Shown: positions 52,343 through 61,774, numbered from the stretch's first letter. The stretch: DNA of 64,000 bases from Microbacterium paraoxydans (GCF_019056515.1 NZ_CP064873.1:2356001-2420000), one strand, 5' to 3'. The notes: a model not told the origin generated them from the sequence alone. Made by a program: numbers and translations.

Positions 52343-53920
52343 TCAGGCCGTGGACTCCACGCGCGGGAACAGCGGCGCGAGGCCGTTGACGCTCGTGCCC
52401 GGCTTCAGCACGCCCCAGGCCCCCGCCTCGCGGATCGGCTGGTCCTGCAGCCGCCCCAGGGTCTCCGCGGCGCCGAGCGCGATCCACAGCTTTTCGGTCG
52501 ACTGCGGCATCACCGGCGACAGCAGCACGGCCAGCGCCCGCAGCCCCTCGGCGCACGTGTAGAGCACGGTGCCCAGACGCTCGCGCTGGTCCTCGTCGCG
52601 GGCGAGCGCCCACGGCTCGTTCTCGGTGATGTACCCGTTGAGCGCGTCGACGATGGTCCAGATCGCGGAGATCGCCTCGTCGATGCGGAACTGGCCGATC
52701 GCGGCGTCCGCCTTCGTCGCGGCGTCCGCGACGATCCGCTGGATCGCGAGGTCGGCCTCGGTGTACTCGGCCGCCGGCGGCACGATGCCCTCGAAGTACT
52801 TCTCGATCATCGCGGTCGTGCGCGAGGCGAGGTTGCCGAAGCCGTTCGCGAGCTCGGCCTGGTACCGCGCGGACAGGTCCTCCCAGGAGAACGAGCCGTC
52901 CTGGCCGAACGCGATCGCCGACAGGAAGTAGAAGCGGTACGCGTCGGAACCGAAGACGTCGGTGATCTCGGTCGGCGCGATGCCGGTGAGCTTCGACTTC
53001 GACATCTTCTCGCCGCCCACGAGCAGCCAGCCGTGCGCGAAGACGCCCTTCGGCACATCGAGCCCCGCCGCCATCAGCAGCGCCGGCCAGATCACAGCGT
53101 GGAAGCGCAGGATGTCCTTGCCGACCACGTGGTAGGCGGGCCACCGGCGCGCGAAGGTCTCCTCGTCGGAGCCGTAGCCGACGGCCGTGGCGTAGTTGAG
53201 CAGCGCGTCGACCCACACGTAGATGACGTGCGACTCGTCCCACGGCAGCGGGATGCCCCAGTCGAAGGTCGAGCGGGAGATCGACAGGTCCTTGAGGCCC
53301 TGGCTCACGAAGGAGACGACCTCGTTGCGCGCCGAATCGGGCCGCACGAAGTCGGGCTCGGTCTTGTAGAGCTCGAGCAGGCGGTCCTGGAACTCGCTGA
53401 GCTTGAAGAAGTAGTTCTTCTCCTGCAGCAGCTCGAGCGGCTTGGAGTGGATGGCGCAGACCTTCAGCCCCTCGAAGGGACCGGTGCCGTCGACGATCTC
53501 GGACTCCGGCTTGAACTCCTCGCAGCCCACACAGTAGAGCGCCTCGTACTCGCCCGCATAGATGTACCCGCGGTCGTAGAGCCGCTGGAAGAACGTCTGC
53601 ACGTTGGTCTCGTGCCGCTCCTGCGTGGTGCGGATGAAGTCGTCGTTCGCGACGTCGAGGGTCTTCAGCAGCGGGAACCAGCTCTCGCTGACGAGCTTGT
53701 CGACCCACTCCTGCGGGGTGACGCCGTTGGCGGCCGCGGCCCGCAGCATCTTCTGACCGTGCTCGTCGGTGCCCGTCAGCATCCAGGTGTCGTCGCCCGC
53801 CTGGCGGTGCCACCGTGCGAGCGTGTCGACGGCCACCGTCGTGTACCCGTGACCGATGTGCGGCACATCGGAGGGGTAGTAGATGGGCGTGGTGATGTAG
53901 AAGGAGTCGCCAGCGGGCAT
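52343..53920 (-). CDS. metG: Methionine--tRNA ligase
   Basis: This 525-residue class I synthetase charges tRNA-Met for initiation and elongation. The HIGH motif is PHIGHGYT near residue 17, and KMSKS is in GGEKMSKSKLTG. A zinc-finger region starts with CVGCEEFKPESE and ends with CAIHSKP. There is no C-terminal tRNA-binding (EMAP-like) extension, giving the short form usual in actinobacteria. I start it at the ATG at 53920; the longer frame to 53980 crosses the promoter, and TAGAAT is 7 nt upstream of the ATG. Confidence 0.96.
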   Translation of the reverse strand: MPAGDSFYITTPIYYPSDVPHIGHGYTTVAVDTLARWHRQAGDDTWMLTGTDEHGQKMLRAAAANGVTPQEWVDKLVSESWFPLLKTLDVANDDFIRTTQERHETNVQTFFQRLYDRGYIYAGEYEALYCVGCEEFKPESEIVDGTGPFEGLKVCAIHSKPLELLQEKNYFFKLSEFQDRLLELYKTEPDFVRPDSARNEVVSFVSQGLKDLSISRSTFDWGIPLPWDESHVIYVWVDALLNYATAVGYGSDEETFARRWPAYHVVGKDILRFHAVIWPALLMAAGLDVPKGVFAHGWLLVGGEKMSKSKLTGIAPTEITDVFGSDAYRFYFLSAIAFGQDGSFSWEDLSARYQAELANGFGNLASRTTAMIEKYFEGIVPPAAEYTEADLAIQRIVADAATKADAAIGQFRIDEAISAIWTIVDALNGYITENEPWALARDEDQRERLGTVLYTCAEGLRALAVLLSPVMPQSTEKLWIALGAAETLGRLQDQPIREAGAWGVLKPGTSVNGLAPLFPRVESTA

Positions 53921-53927
53921 GGGGACA

Positions 53928-53933
53928 ATTCTA
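53928..53933 (-). promoter_or_regulatory. -10 box, near-leaderless promoter of metG
   Basis: TAGAAT (minus strand), with a 7-nt spacer to the metG ATG. It drives the metG-tatD unit. Confidence 0.5.
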
Positions 53934-53969
53934 GGTGCCCCCATGCCCGTGGTTACGCCGTGCGGCTCG

Positions 53970-55139
53970 TCAGAGCCCATTGCGGCGGGCGACCTCGCCG
54001 AGCCAGGCCAGCGAGGGCTTCGGGAACCGCTCGAAGGTCTCGTGGTCGAAGCCGATCAGCCCGAACGTGGGCCGGAAGCCACTGGCCCACTCGTAGTTGT
54101 CGAGCGCACTCCAGTGCTGGTAGGCCCGCACGTCGATGCCGTCGGCGATCGCGCGATGCAGCCCCTCCAGCGCGCCCTGCGTGTAGGCGATGCGCCGGCT
54201 GTCGTCGGCCGTGGCGATGCCGTTCTCCGTGACGAGCACGGGGACGCCGCCGCTGCGCTCCCACGCGCTCCGGACGCCCAGCTCGAGGGCCTCGGGGAAG
54301 AACTCCCAGCCCGTGAGCGTCGTCTCCACGTCCGGTGACACCGGCAGTGGCCCCTCCGGACCGATGAACGTGCGGGTGTAGGCCTGCACGCCCACGAAGT
54401 CGTCTCCGGCGGACTGCTCCAGGTACCAGTGGTCGCGCGGGTCGCCGTACGTCGCGAGCATCTCGTCGGCGCCGGGCTCGCCCGTGGAGTGGAAGGCCTG
54501 GGTGGCGATCGTCCAGCCCGCCTGCACCCCGGGAACCGTGTGCAGGATCTCGGACGCGCGCCGGTGGGCCGTCAGCAGGGTGTCCGCGACGCCGAGGTCC
54601 GGATTCGGCAGGCCGTAGGCGACGAGGTTCGCCGCGTCCTCGCCCCCGGCCAGCATCGCCGCGATGTTCGGCTCGTTGATGGTGCACACGTAGCGCACGC
54701 CGTCGAGGATCGGCAGCACGGTCTCCACATAGCGGGAGAACAGGTCCACCGCGTCGTCGGCACGCCAGAAGCCGTCCTTCTGGAACCACTGCGGCACCGT
54801 GAAGTGCATGAGGGTGACCGTCGGGTCCAGCCCGCTCTCCCTGGCGGTGTCGATCATGCGGCGGTAGTGGTCGAGCATCGCCCGTGAGACGAACCCGCGC
54901 TCCGGCTCGATCCGCGCCCACTCAACCGAGAACCGGTAGGAGTTCAGCCCGGCCTCGGCGAGCAGCCGCATGTCCTCCGGGTAGCGGTGGAAGTGATCGG
55001 CGGCGTCACCGGAGGGCTCGACCATGGGCGAGTCGGGGGCGTGTTCCATCGCCCACCAGTTGCTCGTGGTGTTGTTGCCCTCCACCTGATGGGCGGCGGT
55101 CGCGGCGCCCCAGAGGAAGCCGTCGGGGAATGCGAGCAC
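53970..55139 (-). CDS. Glycoside hydrolase family 1 beta-glucosidase
   Basis: This 389-residue enzyme cleaves beta-glucosides in the cytoplasm. The acid/base is Glu156 in TINEPNIAAM, and the nucleophile is Glu305 in VTENGIATA, the two GH1 signatures. FLWGAATAAHQVEGNN is the N-terminal family motif. At 389 residues it is shorter than the usual ~450, with loops trimmed between the barrel strands. The GTG start has GAGAGGAG upstream. It is the last gene of the Opp-type importer operon, so imported beta-glucosides would be split here. Confidence 0.92.
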   Translation of the reverse strand: MLAFPDGFLWGAATAAHQVEGNNTTSNWWAMEHAPDSPMVEPSGDAADHFHRYPEDMRLLAEAGLNSYRFSVEWARIEPERGFVSRAMLDHYRRMIDTARESGLDPTVTLMHFTVPQWFQKDGFWRADDAVDLFSRYVETVLPILDGVRYVCTINEPNIAAMLAGGEDAANLVAYGLPNPDLGVADTLLTAHRRASEILHTVPGVQAGWTIATQAFHSTGEPGADEMLATYGDPRDHWYLEQSAGDDFVGVQAYTRTFIGPEGPLPVSPDVETTLTGWEFFPEALELGVRSAWERSGGVPVLVTENGIATADDSRRIAYTQGALEGLHRAIADGIDVRAYQHWSALDNYEWASGFRPTFGLIGFDHETFERFPKPSLAWLGEVARRNGL

Positions 55140-55180
55140 GGATGCGCTCCTCTCTCTTTCTTGCAGTCGTTCGGTGCGCG

Positions 55181-56890
55181 TCAGCGGGCGCGGGCGGGGT
55201 TCGGCACGGCGTCGAGCAGTTCGACCGTGTACGGGTCCTCCGGATGCTGCAGCACCTGGGACGTCTCGCCCCGCTCGACGACGCGGCCGCTGTTGAGCAC
55301 GAGGATGTTCTCGGTGACGAGCCGCGCGCTCAGCAGATCGTGGGTGATGTAGAGCATGCTGATGCCCCACCGTTCGCGGAGGTCCTCCAGCAGCGCGAGC
55401 ACGCCGGCGCGGAGCGACACGTCGAGCATCGACACCGGCTCGTCCGCGATGAGCACCTGCGGGTCGCTCGCGAGCGCCCTGGCGATCACCACGCGCTGCC
55501 GCTGCCCGCCGGAGAGCTGGTGCGGCAGCTTGGCGGCGAACTGCTCGACGGGCGTGAGGCCCACCGTCTCCAGCAGTTCGAGCACCCGGGCCCTGGCCTC
55601 CGCCCCGCGCAGCCTCGTGTAGTTCACGACGGGACGGGTCAGGGCGTACTCGACGGTGTGCAGCGGGTTCAGGGCCGCGTACGGATCCTGGAACACCATC
55701 TGCACGTCCTTGCGGAGGTCGCGGAGTCCTCGGCGCTTCAAGGACGCGACATCGGTGTCGCCGAAGCGGATGCGGCCGGAGGTCGGCTTCTCGACGCCGG
55801 TGAGCATCTTGGCGATCGTCGACTTGCCCGAGCCGGAGGCACCGACCAGCGCCAGCGCCTCCCCCGGCTCCAGGCGGAAGGACACGTCGTCGACCGCGAC
55901 GACCGGGTCCTGACCGCGGCGCGGTGCCGGATAGCGCTTGGTCACGCCCTCCACCACGATCGCGGCATCGGCCCGCCGGGCGTCCCGCGGCGACACGGTC
56001 GGCAGGGTCTCGGTGACGTCCGTACGGCTGCGTCCCTCCCGGCGGCGGGTGCCGAGATCGACGAACCCGGGGATCTCGATCTTCTCGGCGCGCGGGTCGG
56101 CGTAGTGGCTCAGCAGCATCCGGGTGTACTCGTCCTGCGGGCGGTGCAGGATGTCCTGACTGCGGGCGTCCTCCACGATGCGGCCCTCGTGCATGACCAT
56201 CACCCGGTCGGTCGCCTCGAGGACGATCCCGAGGTCGTGGCTGATGAGGATCGCCGTGAAGCGCTCGGACCGCTGCAGCTCCTGGATCGTGTCCATGACC
56301 GCGTGCTGGACGAGGACGTCGAGCGCCGTCGTCGGCTCGTCGAACACCATCAGCTGGGGTTCGAGCGAGAGGGCGAGGGCGATCGACGCGCGCTGGCGCA
56401 TGCCGCCGGAGAGCTCACCGGGGTATCGGTCGAGCACCTCCGGCTTGAGCCCCACCTTGCCGACGAGCTCCCGCGCCCTGGCCTGGCGCTGCTCGGCGGG
56501 CACATGACCGTGCGCGGCGAAGATGTCGCGGAAGTGGTTGCCCACGGTCCGCACGGGGTTCAGCGCGTTCATGCCGGACTGCAGCACCATCGCGAAGCCG
56601 CCCTGCCGCTGACGCCGCAGTTCTTCGGCGTCGAGCTCGCGGATGTCGCGGCCGTCGAACAGGATGCGGCCGCCGCTGATGCGCGCCGGCGGCTTCTGCA
56701 GCCGCGTGAGCGCGAAGCCGAGCGTGGACTTGCCCGACCCGGACTCGCCGACGAGCCCGACGAACTCGCCGCGCCGGAGCGCGAACGACACGTCGCGCAC
56801 GGCCGGCACCGGCTCCTGCCCCGGGGAGGCGTACTCCACGGACAGTGACTGGACGTCGAGGAGGATGTCGTCGTGCTCCATGGCGCTCAT
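55181..56890 (-). CDS. Fused Dpp/Opp-type ABC transporter ATP-binding protein (DppD-DppF)
   Basis: This 569-residue protein has two full ABC modules in one chain. The first has Walker A GESGSGKST (about residues 48-56) and LSGGMRQRASIALAL; the second has GASGSGKST near residue 345 and LSGGQRQRVVIARAL. Each carries the Opp/Dpp-type C-terminal tail. Transporters of this kind usually encode two separate ATPases, so this is a gene fusion, a form also seen in other actinobacteria. The ATG at 56890 overlaps the permease stop by 4 bp. It energises import of what the linked enzyme suggests are beta-glucosides. Confidence 0.92.
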   Translation of the reverse strand: MSAMEHDDILLDVQSLSVEYASPGQEPVPAVRDVSFALRRGEFVGLVGESGSGKSTLGFALTRLQKPPARISGGRILFDGRDIRELDAEELRRQRQGGFAMVLQSGMNALNPVRTVGNHFRDIFAAHGHVPAEQRQARARELVGKVGLKPEVLDRYPGELSGGMRQRASIALALSLEPQLMVFDEPTTALDVLVQHAVMDTIQELQRSERFTAILISHDLGIVLEATDRVMVMHEGRIVEDARSQDILHRPQDEYTRMLLSHYADPRAEKIEIPGFVDLGTRRREGRSRTDVTETLPTVSPRDARRADAAIVVEGVTKRYPAPRRGQDPVVAVDDVSFRLEPGEALALVGASGSGKSTIAKMLTGVEKPTSGRIRFGDTDVASLKRRGLRDLRKDVQMVFQDPYAALNPLHTVEYALTRPVVNYTRLRGAEARARVLELLETVGLTPVEQFAAKLPHQLSGGQRQRVVIARALASDPQVLIADEPVSMLDVSLRAGVLALLEDLRERWGISMLYITHDLLSARLVTENILVLNSGRVVERGETSQVLQHPEDPYTVELLDAVPNPARAR

Positions 56891-57819
56891 CGGCCCTTCC
56901 CTTCGCGCAGGCGCGGATTGGAGATGCCGTCCACGCCGAAGTTGATGAGTGTGAGGCTGAGGGCGAGCAGCGCGATGCACAGACCGGGCGCGAACAGCAG
57001 CAGCCACTGGCCGGTGAGCAGGGAGTTCGAGTTCTGCGCCCAGTAGAGCATCGTGCCCCAGCTGACGATGCTGGAGTCGCCCAGACCGAGGAACTCCAGC
57101 CCCGCCTCCGCGAGGATCGCCGCCGTCGCCGCCCCGAAGAGGGTGCCGGCGATGATCGACGTCATGTTCGGCAGGATCTCGCGGAAGACGATCCGCGCCC
57201 TGCTGTCGCCGGAGAACTGCGCCGAGGTGACGAAGTCGTTGCCGCGCAGGGACTGGGTCTGGCTGCGCAGCACGCGGGCACCCCAGGCCCAGCCGGTCAC
57301 GACGATCACGGCGATGATCATGAGGATGCCGCCGTTCTGCAGGTAGGCCGCGATCACGATCATCAGCGGCAGGCCCGGGATCACGAGGAAGAGGTTCACG
57401 ATGAACCCGACGACCTCGCCCGCGAAGCCGCGCATGTAGCCCCAGCTCAGACCGATCAGCACGGCCACGATCGTGGAGAGGAGCCCGGCCGCGAAGCCCA
57501 CGAGGAGGCTGACCTGGGCACCGTAGATGAGCTGGCTGAGCACGTCCTCCCCGGCCGCGGTCGTGCCGAGCCAGTGCTCCCACGAGGCGTCGGCGTTGCG
57601 CGGGAACCCGTTCTCCTTCGGGCCGTACGGAGCCAGGAGCGGGGCGAACACGGCGACGAGCACGAAGAACGCGAGGAGGCAGAGGCCGATGCGGGCCTTG
57701 CCGTTGGACCACAGGGTGCCGACCATGCGGCCGAAGGCGCGCCACGGGCTGGGCGCCGCGATGCGGGCGGTGGGGACCTTGACGGTCACGGTGCTGGGGG
57801 TGGGGTTCGGGGTCGTCAT
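56887..57819 (-). CDS. ABC transporter permease, DppC-like
   Basis: This 310-residue permease has an N-terminal cytoplasmic tail and about six helices. Typical BPD-transport motifs include ENGFPRNADASWEHWLGTT before the second helix, EAGLEFLGLGDSSIVSWGTM and the EAG-type loop that contacts the ATPase. It pairs with DppB to form the membrane channel. The ATG overlaps the dppB stop (ATGA), and its own stop overlaps the ATPase start. Confidence 0.9.
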   Translation of the reverse strand: MTTPNPTPSTVTVKVPTARIAAPSPWRAFGRMVGTLWSNGKARIGLCLLAFFVLVAVFAPLLAPYGPKENGFPRNADASWEHWLGTTAAGEDVLSQLIYGAQVSLLVGFAAGLLSTIVAVLIGLSWGYMRGFAGEVVGFIVNLFLVIPGLPLMIVIAAYLQNGGILMIIAVIVVTGWAWGARVLRSQTQSLRGNDFVTSAQFSGDSRARIVFREILPNMTSIIAGTLFGAATAAILAEAGLEFLGLGDSSIVSWGTMLYWAQNSNSLLTGQWLLLFAPGLCIALLALSLTLINFGVDGISNPRLREGKGR

Positions 57820-58796
57820 CGGCGAGTCCTCGGGTCGAGAACCCCGTAGAGGATGTCCACGAGGAAGTTGGCGATGAGCACGCTCACGGTGATCATCAGG
57901 AAGAGCGCCTGCATGAGCGGGTAGTCCTGCCCGATCACGGCGTTGAACAGCAGGTAGCCGATGCCCGGATAACCGAACACCTGCTCGACGAGGATCGAGC
58001 CGCCCACCACGCCGCCGAGCGTGAGCCCGAAGCCGGTGAGGTTCGGCAGGATCGCGTTGCGGGCCGCGTAGCGGAGGGCGATCGTGCGGCCGCGGAGGCC
58101 GTTCGCCTCGCCGAAGGTGATGTAGTCCTCGCCGAGGGTATTGATCATCGCGTTGCGCATGCCGATGATCCAGCCGCCGAGGGAGGTGAGCAGGATCGTC
58201 AGCGCCGGCAGGAACGCGTGCCGGACGAGGTCGACGATGAAGTCCCAGGTGAAGCCCGGGGTGGTCGTCGCCGAGTAGGCGCCGGTGGTCGGGAACCAGT
58301 GCAGCACGTAGCCGAGGAAGAACAGCAGCAGCAGCGCCGTCCAGAAGTACGGGAACGTACTGAGGAACGACCCGGTCAGCGTCGGCAGGGAGTCCAGCCA
58401 CGTGCCGCGCCTCCAGGCGGCCATCACGCCGATGAGGGTGCCGATCACGAAGGCGAGGATCGTGACGATGCCGACGAGGCCGAGCGTGTACGGCAGCGCG
58501 GTGGAGACCATGCTCGACACGGTCTGCGGGTAGAACGTGTACGAGACGCCGAAGTCGAGTCGCACGACCTGGCCGAGGTAGGCCACGTACTGGTCCCACA
58601 TCGATCCGGTCGGCACTCCGAGCTGCGCCTCGATCGCGGCGCGCGTGGCGTCGGAGACCGGACCGTTCTGGGAGAGCTTCGCGATCGCGGCGTCGGCGGG
58701 AGAGCCGGGCATGAGTCGCGGGAGGAAGAAGTTCAGGGTGATCGCGGCCCACAGGGTGAGCAGGAACAAGCCGATCTTCTGGAGGACGTACTTCAC
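57816..58796 (-). CDS. ABC transporter permease, DppB-like
   Basis: This 326-residue permease has about six helices and the DppB/OppB pattern: YVLQKIGLFLLTLWAAITLNF at the N-terminus, the GEDYITFGEANGLRGRTIALRY loop that contacts the ATPase, and NFLVDILYGVLDPRTRR at the end. The GTG start overlaps the binding-protein stop by 4 bp (GTGA). It is the first permease of the operon. Confidence 0.9.
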   Translation of the reverse strand: MKYVLQKIGLFLLTLWAAITLNFFLPRLMPGSPADAAIAKLSQNGPVSDATRAAIEAQLGVPTGSMWDQYVAYLGQVVRLDFGVSYTFYPQTVSSMVSTALPYTLGLVGIVTILAFVIGTLIGVMAAWRRGTWLDSLPTLTGSFLSTFPYFWTALLLLFFLGYVLHWFPTTGAYSATTTPGFTWDFIVDLVRHAFLPALTILLTSLGGWIIGMRNAMINTLGEDYITFGEANGLRGRTIALRYAARNAILPNLTGFGLTLGGVVGGSILVEQVFGYPGIGYLLFNAVIGQDYPLMQALFLMITVSVLIANFLVDILYGVLDPRTRR

Positions 58797-60457
58797 TGGT
58801 CTCCCCCGTCCGTGCGCTTCAGGTGGGTGAAGATGCCCAGCGGTGCCGAGTCGTAGTTCTGCGGGATCATGTACGGATCGTCCGCGGAGGGCCAGCCGGT
58901 GAACTTCGCGTCGTTGAACAGACCCCAGATCCCGCCGTAGTACAGGCCGATCACGGGGACCTGCTCGTAGACGATGCTCTGCAGTTCGTGCACGATCTCG
59001 GTCTGGCGGTCGGGATCGATCGTGGCGCGGTACTCCTCCAGCAGGGCGTCGGCCTCCGGGGAGCGGTAGCGCTCGAAGTTGTTGGTCGTGACCTCGCCGG
59101 CCGGCACGTAGAAGTCGCTGGAGAGCAGGCTGTTGTAGGCCTGGTACACGTCGCCGTTGCCCATGCCGCCGATCGCCATCTCGAAGTCGCCGGTGCCGAT
59201 CGCGCTCTGGTAGCCGGCGGGCTGCGGGAGCTTGAGCGACACCTTGACGCCGACGTCCGCGAGCTGGCGCTGCACGGTCTGGGCGGCGCGCGTCCAGTCG
59301 GAGTATCCGTTGGCCGTGGTCAGCGAGAACGCGAGCTGCCCGCCGTCCGGGCCGACGAGCTGATCGCCCTGCAGGGTGTACCCGGACTCGGCGAACGCCG
59401 CGAGCGCGGCGTCGCGGTCCTGCGCGAGCATGCCCTGGTCCGGGATCTCCGGGTCGAGGTACTTCTCCTGGTTGGGCAGGATGAGGCCGGTCTGCCCTGC
59501 GGGCTGCATGTACCCCTCGGAGGCGGTCTCGGCGATCTCCTCCCGGTCGAGCGCGAGCGCGATGCCGCGACGGACGTTCACGTCGTCGAACGGGGCGACC
59601 TCGAGGTTGGGCACGAGCGAGATGACGCCGCCCGGCGGGAACCACCAGGTGTTGTCGGGACTCGCCGCCCCCCAGGTCCCCTCGACGTCGGAGATGAAGG
59701 AGTAGCCCCAGTCGTAACCGCGGGTCACGGTGTCGAGCTGGGTGTTCGTGGCCGGCAGGATGATGTGCTCGATCTCGATCTTGTCCGCCTGCCAGTAGTC
59801 GGGGTTGCGGTCCATCGAGTACTGCTGGTCGTTGTAGTTCCCGAGCACGAACGGGCCGGTGCCGACCGGCTCCTCGTTGCGCCAGGTGGCCGGGTCCTCC
59901 ACGTCGGCCCACAGGTGCTCGGGGACGATCATGGTCTGCCCGAGGATCGAGAGCGACGGCGCGTCCTCGCCCTGGAGGTGGAACACCACGTCGTCGCCGT
60001 CGACCTCGATGCGGTCGATGTGCTGCCACGCGCCCTTGATGTCGAGCGAAGGCTCGTCCTTGATGAGCTGGAACGTGAAGGCCACGTCCTCCGGGGTGAA
60101 AGGCTCGCCGTCGCTCCACTCCACGCCGTCGCGGACCGTCATCACGATCGTGCGGGCGTCGGGCTGGGTCCACTCGGACGCGAGCCACGGGGTGAGCTCA
60201 CCGTCGAGCGGGTTCACCAGGATGAGCGGCTCGTAGATCCACCGCGAGGCCGTCCGGGTGTTCGTGAGGTAGGGGTTGAAGTTCTGCGTGAAGAACGGGT
60301 TGCCCTTGTCGGCGTTGATGAGCATCGTGTCGTCGCCGATCGAGGGGTCGGGCTGCGAGCTGATCTGGATGCTGCAGCCGCTGAGCGCGACCGCTGCGGC
60401 CGCGAGCGCCACGACGGCGGCGCGGCGCCAGCGTCGGAAGGTGTGCGTCTCTGCCAC
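58793..60457 (-). CDS. Opp/Dpp-type solute-binding lipoprotein (likely beta-glucoside)
   Basis: This 554-residue lipoprotein belongs to the SBP_bac_5 family, which binds peptides, nickel and also, in several bacteria, beta-glucosides or cellobiose. The signal ends in ALSGC (about Cys28). Family features: FNPYLTNTRTASRWIYEPLILVN, VRDGVEWSDGEPFTPEDVAFTF and NVRRGIALALDREEIA. It is the first gene of an operon that ends with a GH1 enzyme, so a sugar ligand is more likely than a peptide. The GTG at 60457 opens MAETHTFRRWRR. Confidence 0.88.
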   Translation of the reverse strand: MAETHTFRRWRRAAVVALAAAAVALSGCSIQISSQPDPSIGDDTMLINADKGNPFFTQNFNPYLTNTRTASRWIYEPLILVNPLDGELTPWLASEWTQPDARTIVMTVRDGVEWSDGEPFTPEDVAFTFQLIKDEPSLDIKGAWQHIDRIEVDGDDVVFHLQGEDAPSLSILGQTMIVPEHLWADVEDPATWRNEEPVGTGPFVLGNYNDQQYSMDRNPDYWQADKIEIEHIILPATNTQLDTVTRGYDWGYSFISDVEGTWGAASPDNTWWFPPGGVISLVPNLEVAPFDDVNVRRGIALALDREEIAETASEGYMQPAGQTGLILPNQEKYLDPEIPDQGMLAQDRDAALAAFAESGYTLQGDQLVGPDGGQLAFSLTTANGYSDWTRAAQTVQRQLADVGVKVSLKLPQPAGYQSAIGTGDFEMAIGGMGNGDVYQAYNSLLSSDFYVPAGEVTTNNFERYRSPEADALLEEYRATIDPDRQTEIVHELQSIVYEQVPVIGLYYGGIWGLFNDAKFTGWPSADDPYMIPQNYDSAPLGIFTHLKRTDGGDQ

Positions 60458-60535
60458 TGGATGACCTCATGTCGTCTCTGTCATGAAGGGCGCCCCGGGG
60501 GGTGGGGAGTCCTGCCGGCCGAAGCCGTACACGAG

Positions 60536-60565
60536 ATTGTAAGCGCATACATTTTGAATCGGCAA
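60536..60565 (-). promoter_or_regulatory. Promoter with embedded LacI operator, beta-glucoside operon
   Basis: TTGCCG (60560-60565) and TACAAT (60536-60541) form -35 and -10 boxes with an 18-bp spacer on the minus strand. The palindrome TGTATGCGCTTACA (60538-60551) overlaps the -10 box, so a LacI-type repressor bound there would block the polymerase. The LacI gene is adjacent. Confidence 0.7.
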
Positions 60566-60613
60566 CCCCGTGATGAGCCAGGGGGTCGTCCGGGGCGGTG
60601 CGGTCGCGTCGGC

Positions 60614-61708
60614 TCAGGCCGGGCGCGTGGAGCTCTCGCGGAGGAGGATCTGGAGCGGCAGACGCGTGGTGAGCGGCGGGGCGTCCGGCTGTTCCAGCCG
60701 TCGCGCGAGCACCTGCACCGCCGCGCGTCCGAGCTCGATCATCGGCTGCCGGATCGTGGTCAGCGGCGGCGACACCAGGGTCGCCGCCTCGATGCCGTCG
60801 AACCCCGTGACGAGGACGTCGTCCGGCACCCGCACGCCCGCCCCGCGGAACACGTCCATCGCCCCGAGGGCCATCTGGTCGTTGGCGGCGATGAGCGCGG
60901 CGGGCACGCCCTCGTGCGCGAGCCGCTCCCCCGCCCGACGTCCGGAGGCGCGGGTGAAATCGCCCCGGAGGATGCGTACCGCTGCCGGATCGCGCCCCGC
61001 GGCGGCGAGCGCGGTCGACACGCCCTCCCACCGCTGCTCGGCGTCGGGCGAGTCGGCCGGGCCGGCGAGGAACGCGATCTCCCCCTCCCCGACCTGGGAC
61101 AGCACGTGACGGGTCAGCTCCCCCATCGCCTCGACGTTGCTCACCGTGACGTGGTCGTAGGCATCGCCCCGCGGCGGTCCGGAGAGCACGACCACCGGGA
61201 TACGGCGGGCCAGCCGGGCGAGCACGGCGTCCGGCACGCTGCGGGCGAGCACCATGAGCCCGTCCACGCGGCCGGCCATGTCGCGGACGGTGGAGCGGTC
61301 GGGATCGTCGCGGCCGACGCCCACCATGAGCACGAACCCCTGCTTCCACGCCTCCAGCTCGGCGCCGCGGAGGACTTCGTCGAGGAACAGCATGGAGGAG
61401 TGCGGCGCGTCCTGCTCGTCCGACACGACCGTGAACGGCGGGCGGGCGGCGGCGGACAGCACGTCGAGGGGCGGAGCGTCCTCGGCGGCGTCGAATCCGG
61501 GGAAGTACAGCCCCAGCACCCCGGTCCGGCGCTCCGCGAGACCCCGCGCGCTCCCACTGGGGACGTACCCCAGCGCGGCGACCGCGTCGAGCACCCGCTC
61601 CCGGGTCACCGGACGGACGGCCTCCGGCGAGCGCAACACCCGCGACACGGTCGCGATCGACACTCCGGCGCGGTCGGCGACGTCGTACACCGTCGCGGCC
61701 TTGCTCAC
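60614..61708 (-). CDS. LacI family regulator of the beta-glucoside operon
   Basis: This 364-residue repressor has the headpiece ATVYDVADRAGVSIATVSRVL at the N-terminus and a sugar-binding domain afterward, with VRVPDDVLVTGFDGIEAATLV in the core. It starts at the GTG at 61708, with AGAGGAG upstream; the longer frame reads through hexanucleotide repeats. It lies immediately upstream of the Opp-type operon on the same strand, and the operator at 60538-60551 is a good target. The inducer is probably a beta-glucoside. Confidence 0.9.
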   Translation of the reverse strand: MSKAATVYDVADRAGVSIATVSRVLRSPEAVRPVTRERVLDAVAALGYVPSGSARGLAERRTGVLGLYFPGFDAAEDAPPLDVLSAAARPPFTVVSDEQDAPHSSMLFLDEVLRGAELEAWKQGFVLMVGVGRDDPDRSTVRDMAGRVDGLMVLARSVPDAVLARLARRIPVVVLSGPPRGDAYDHVTVSNVEAMGELTRHVLSQVGEGEIAFLAGPADSPDAEQRWEGVSTALAAAGRDPAAVRILRGDFTRASGRRAGERLAHEGVPAALIAANDQMALGAMDVFRGAGVRVPDDVLVTGFDGIEAATLVSPPLTTIRQPMIELGRAAVQVLARRLEQPDAPPLTTRLPLQILLRESSTRPA

Positions 61709-61729
61709 GCGGACTCCTCTCGCTCGCGG

Positions 61730-61766
61730 GTTCTGGTTCTGGTTTCTGGTCCTGGTCCTGGTCCTG
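61730..61766. repeat. Hexanucleotide repeat in the leader of the LacI gene
   Basis: Six units in the plus direction: GTTCTG twice, a 7-nt GTTTCTG, then GTCCTG three times. The repeats begin near the expected transcription start after the TACGCT box and occupy the leader before the ribosome-binding site. Confidence 0.75.
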
Positions 61767-61768
61767 TC

Positions 61769-61774
61769 AGCGTA
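61769..61774 (-). promoter_or_regulatory. -10 box of the beta-glucoside LacI gene
   Basis: TACGCT (minus strand), about 60 nt before the GTG. The transcript would start at or inside the hexanucleotide repeats. Confidence 0.4.
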
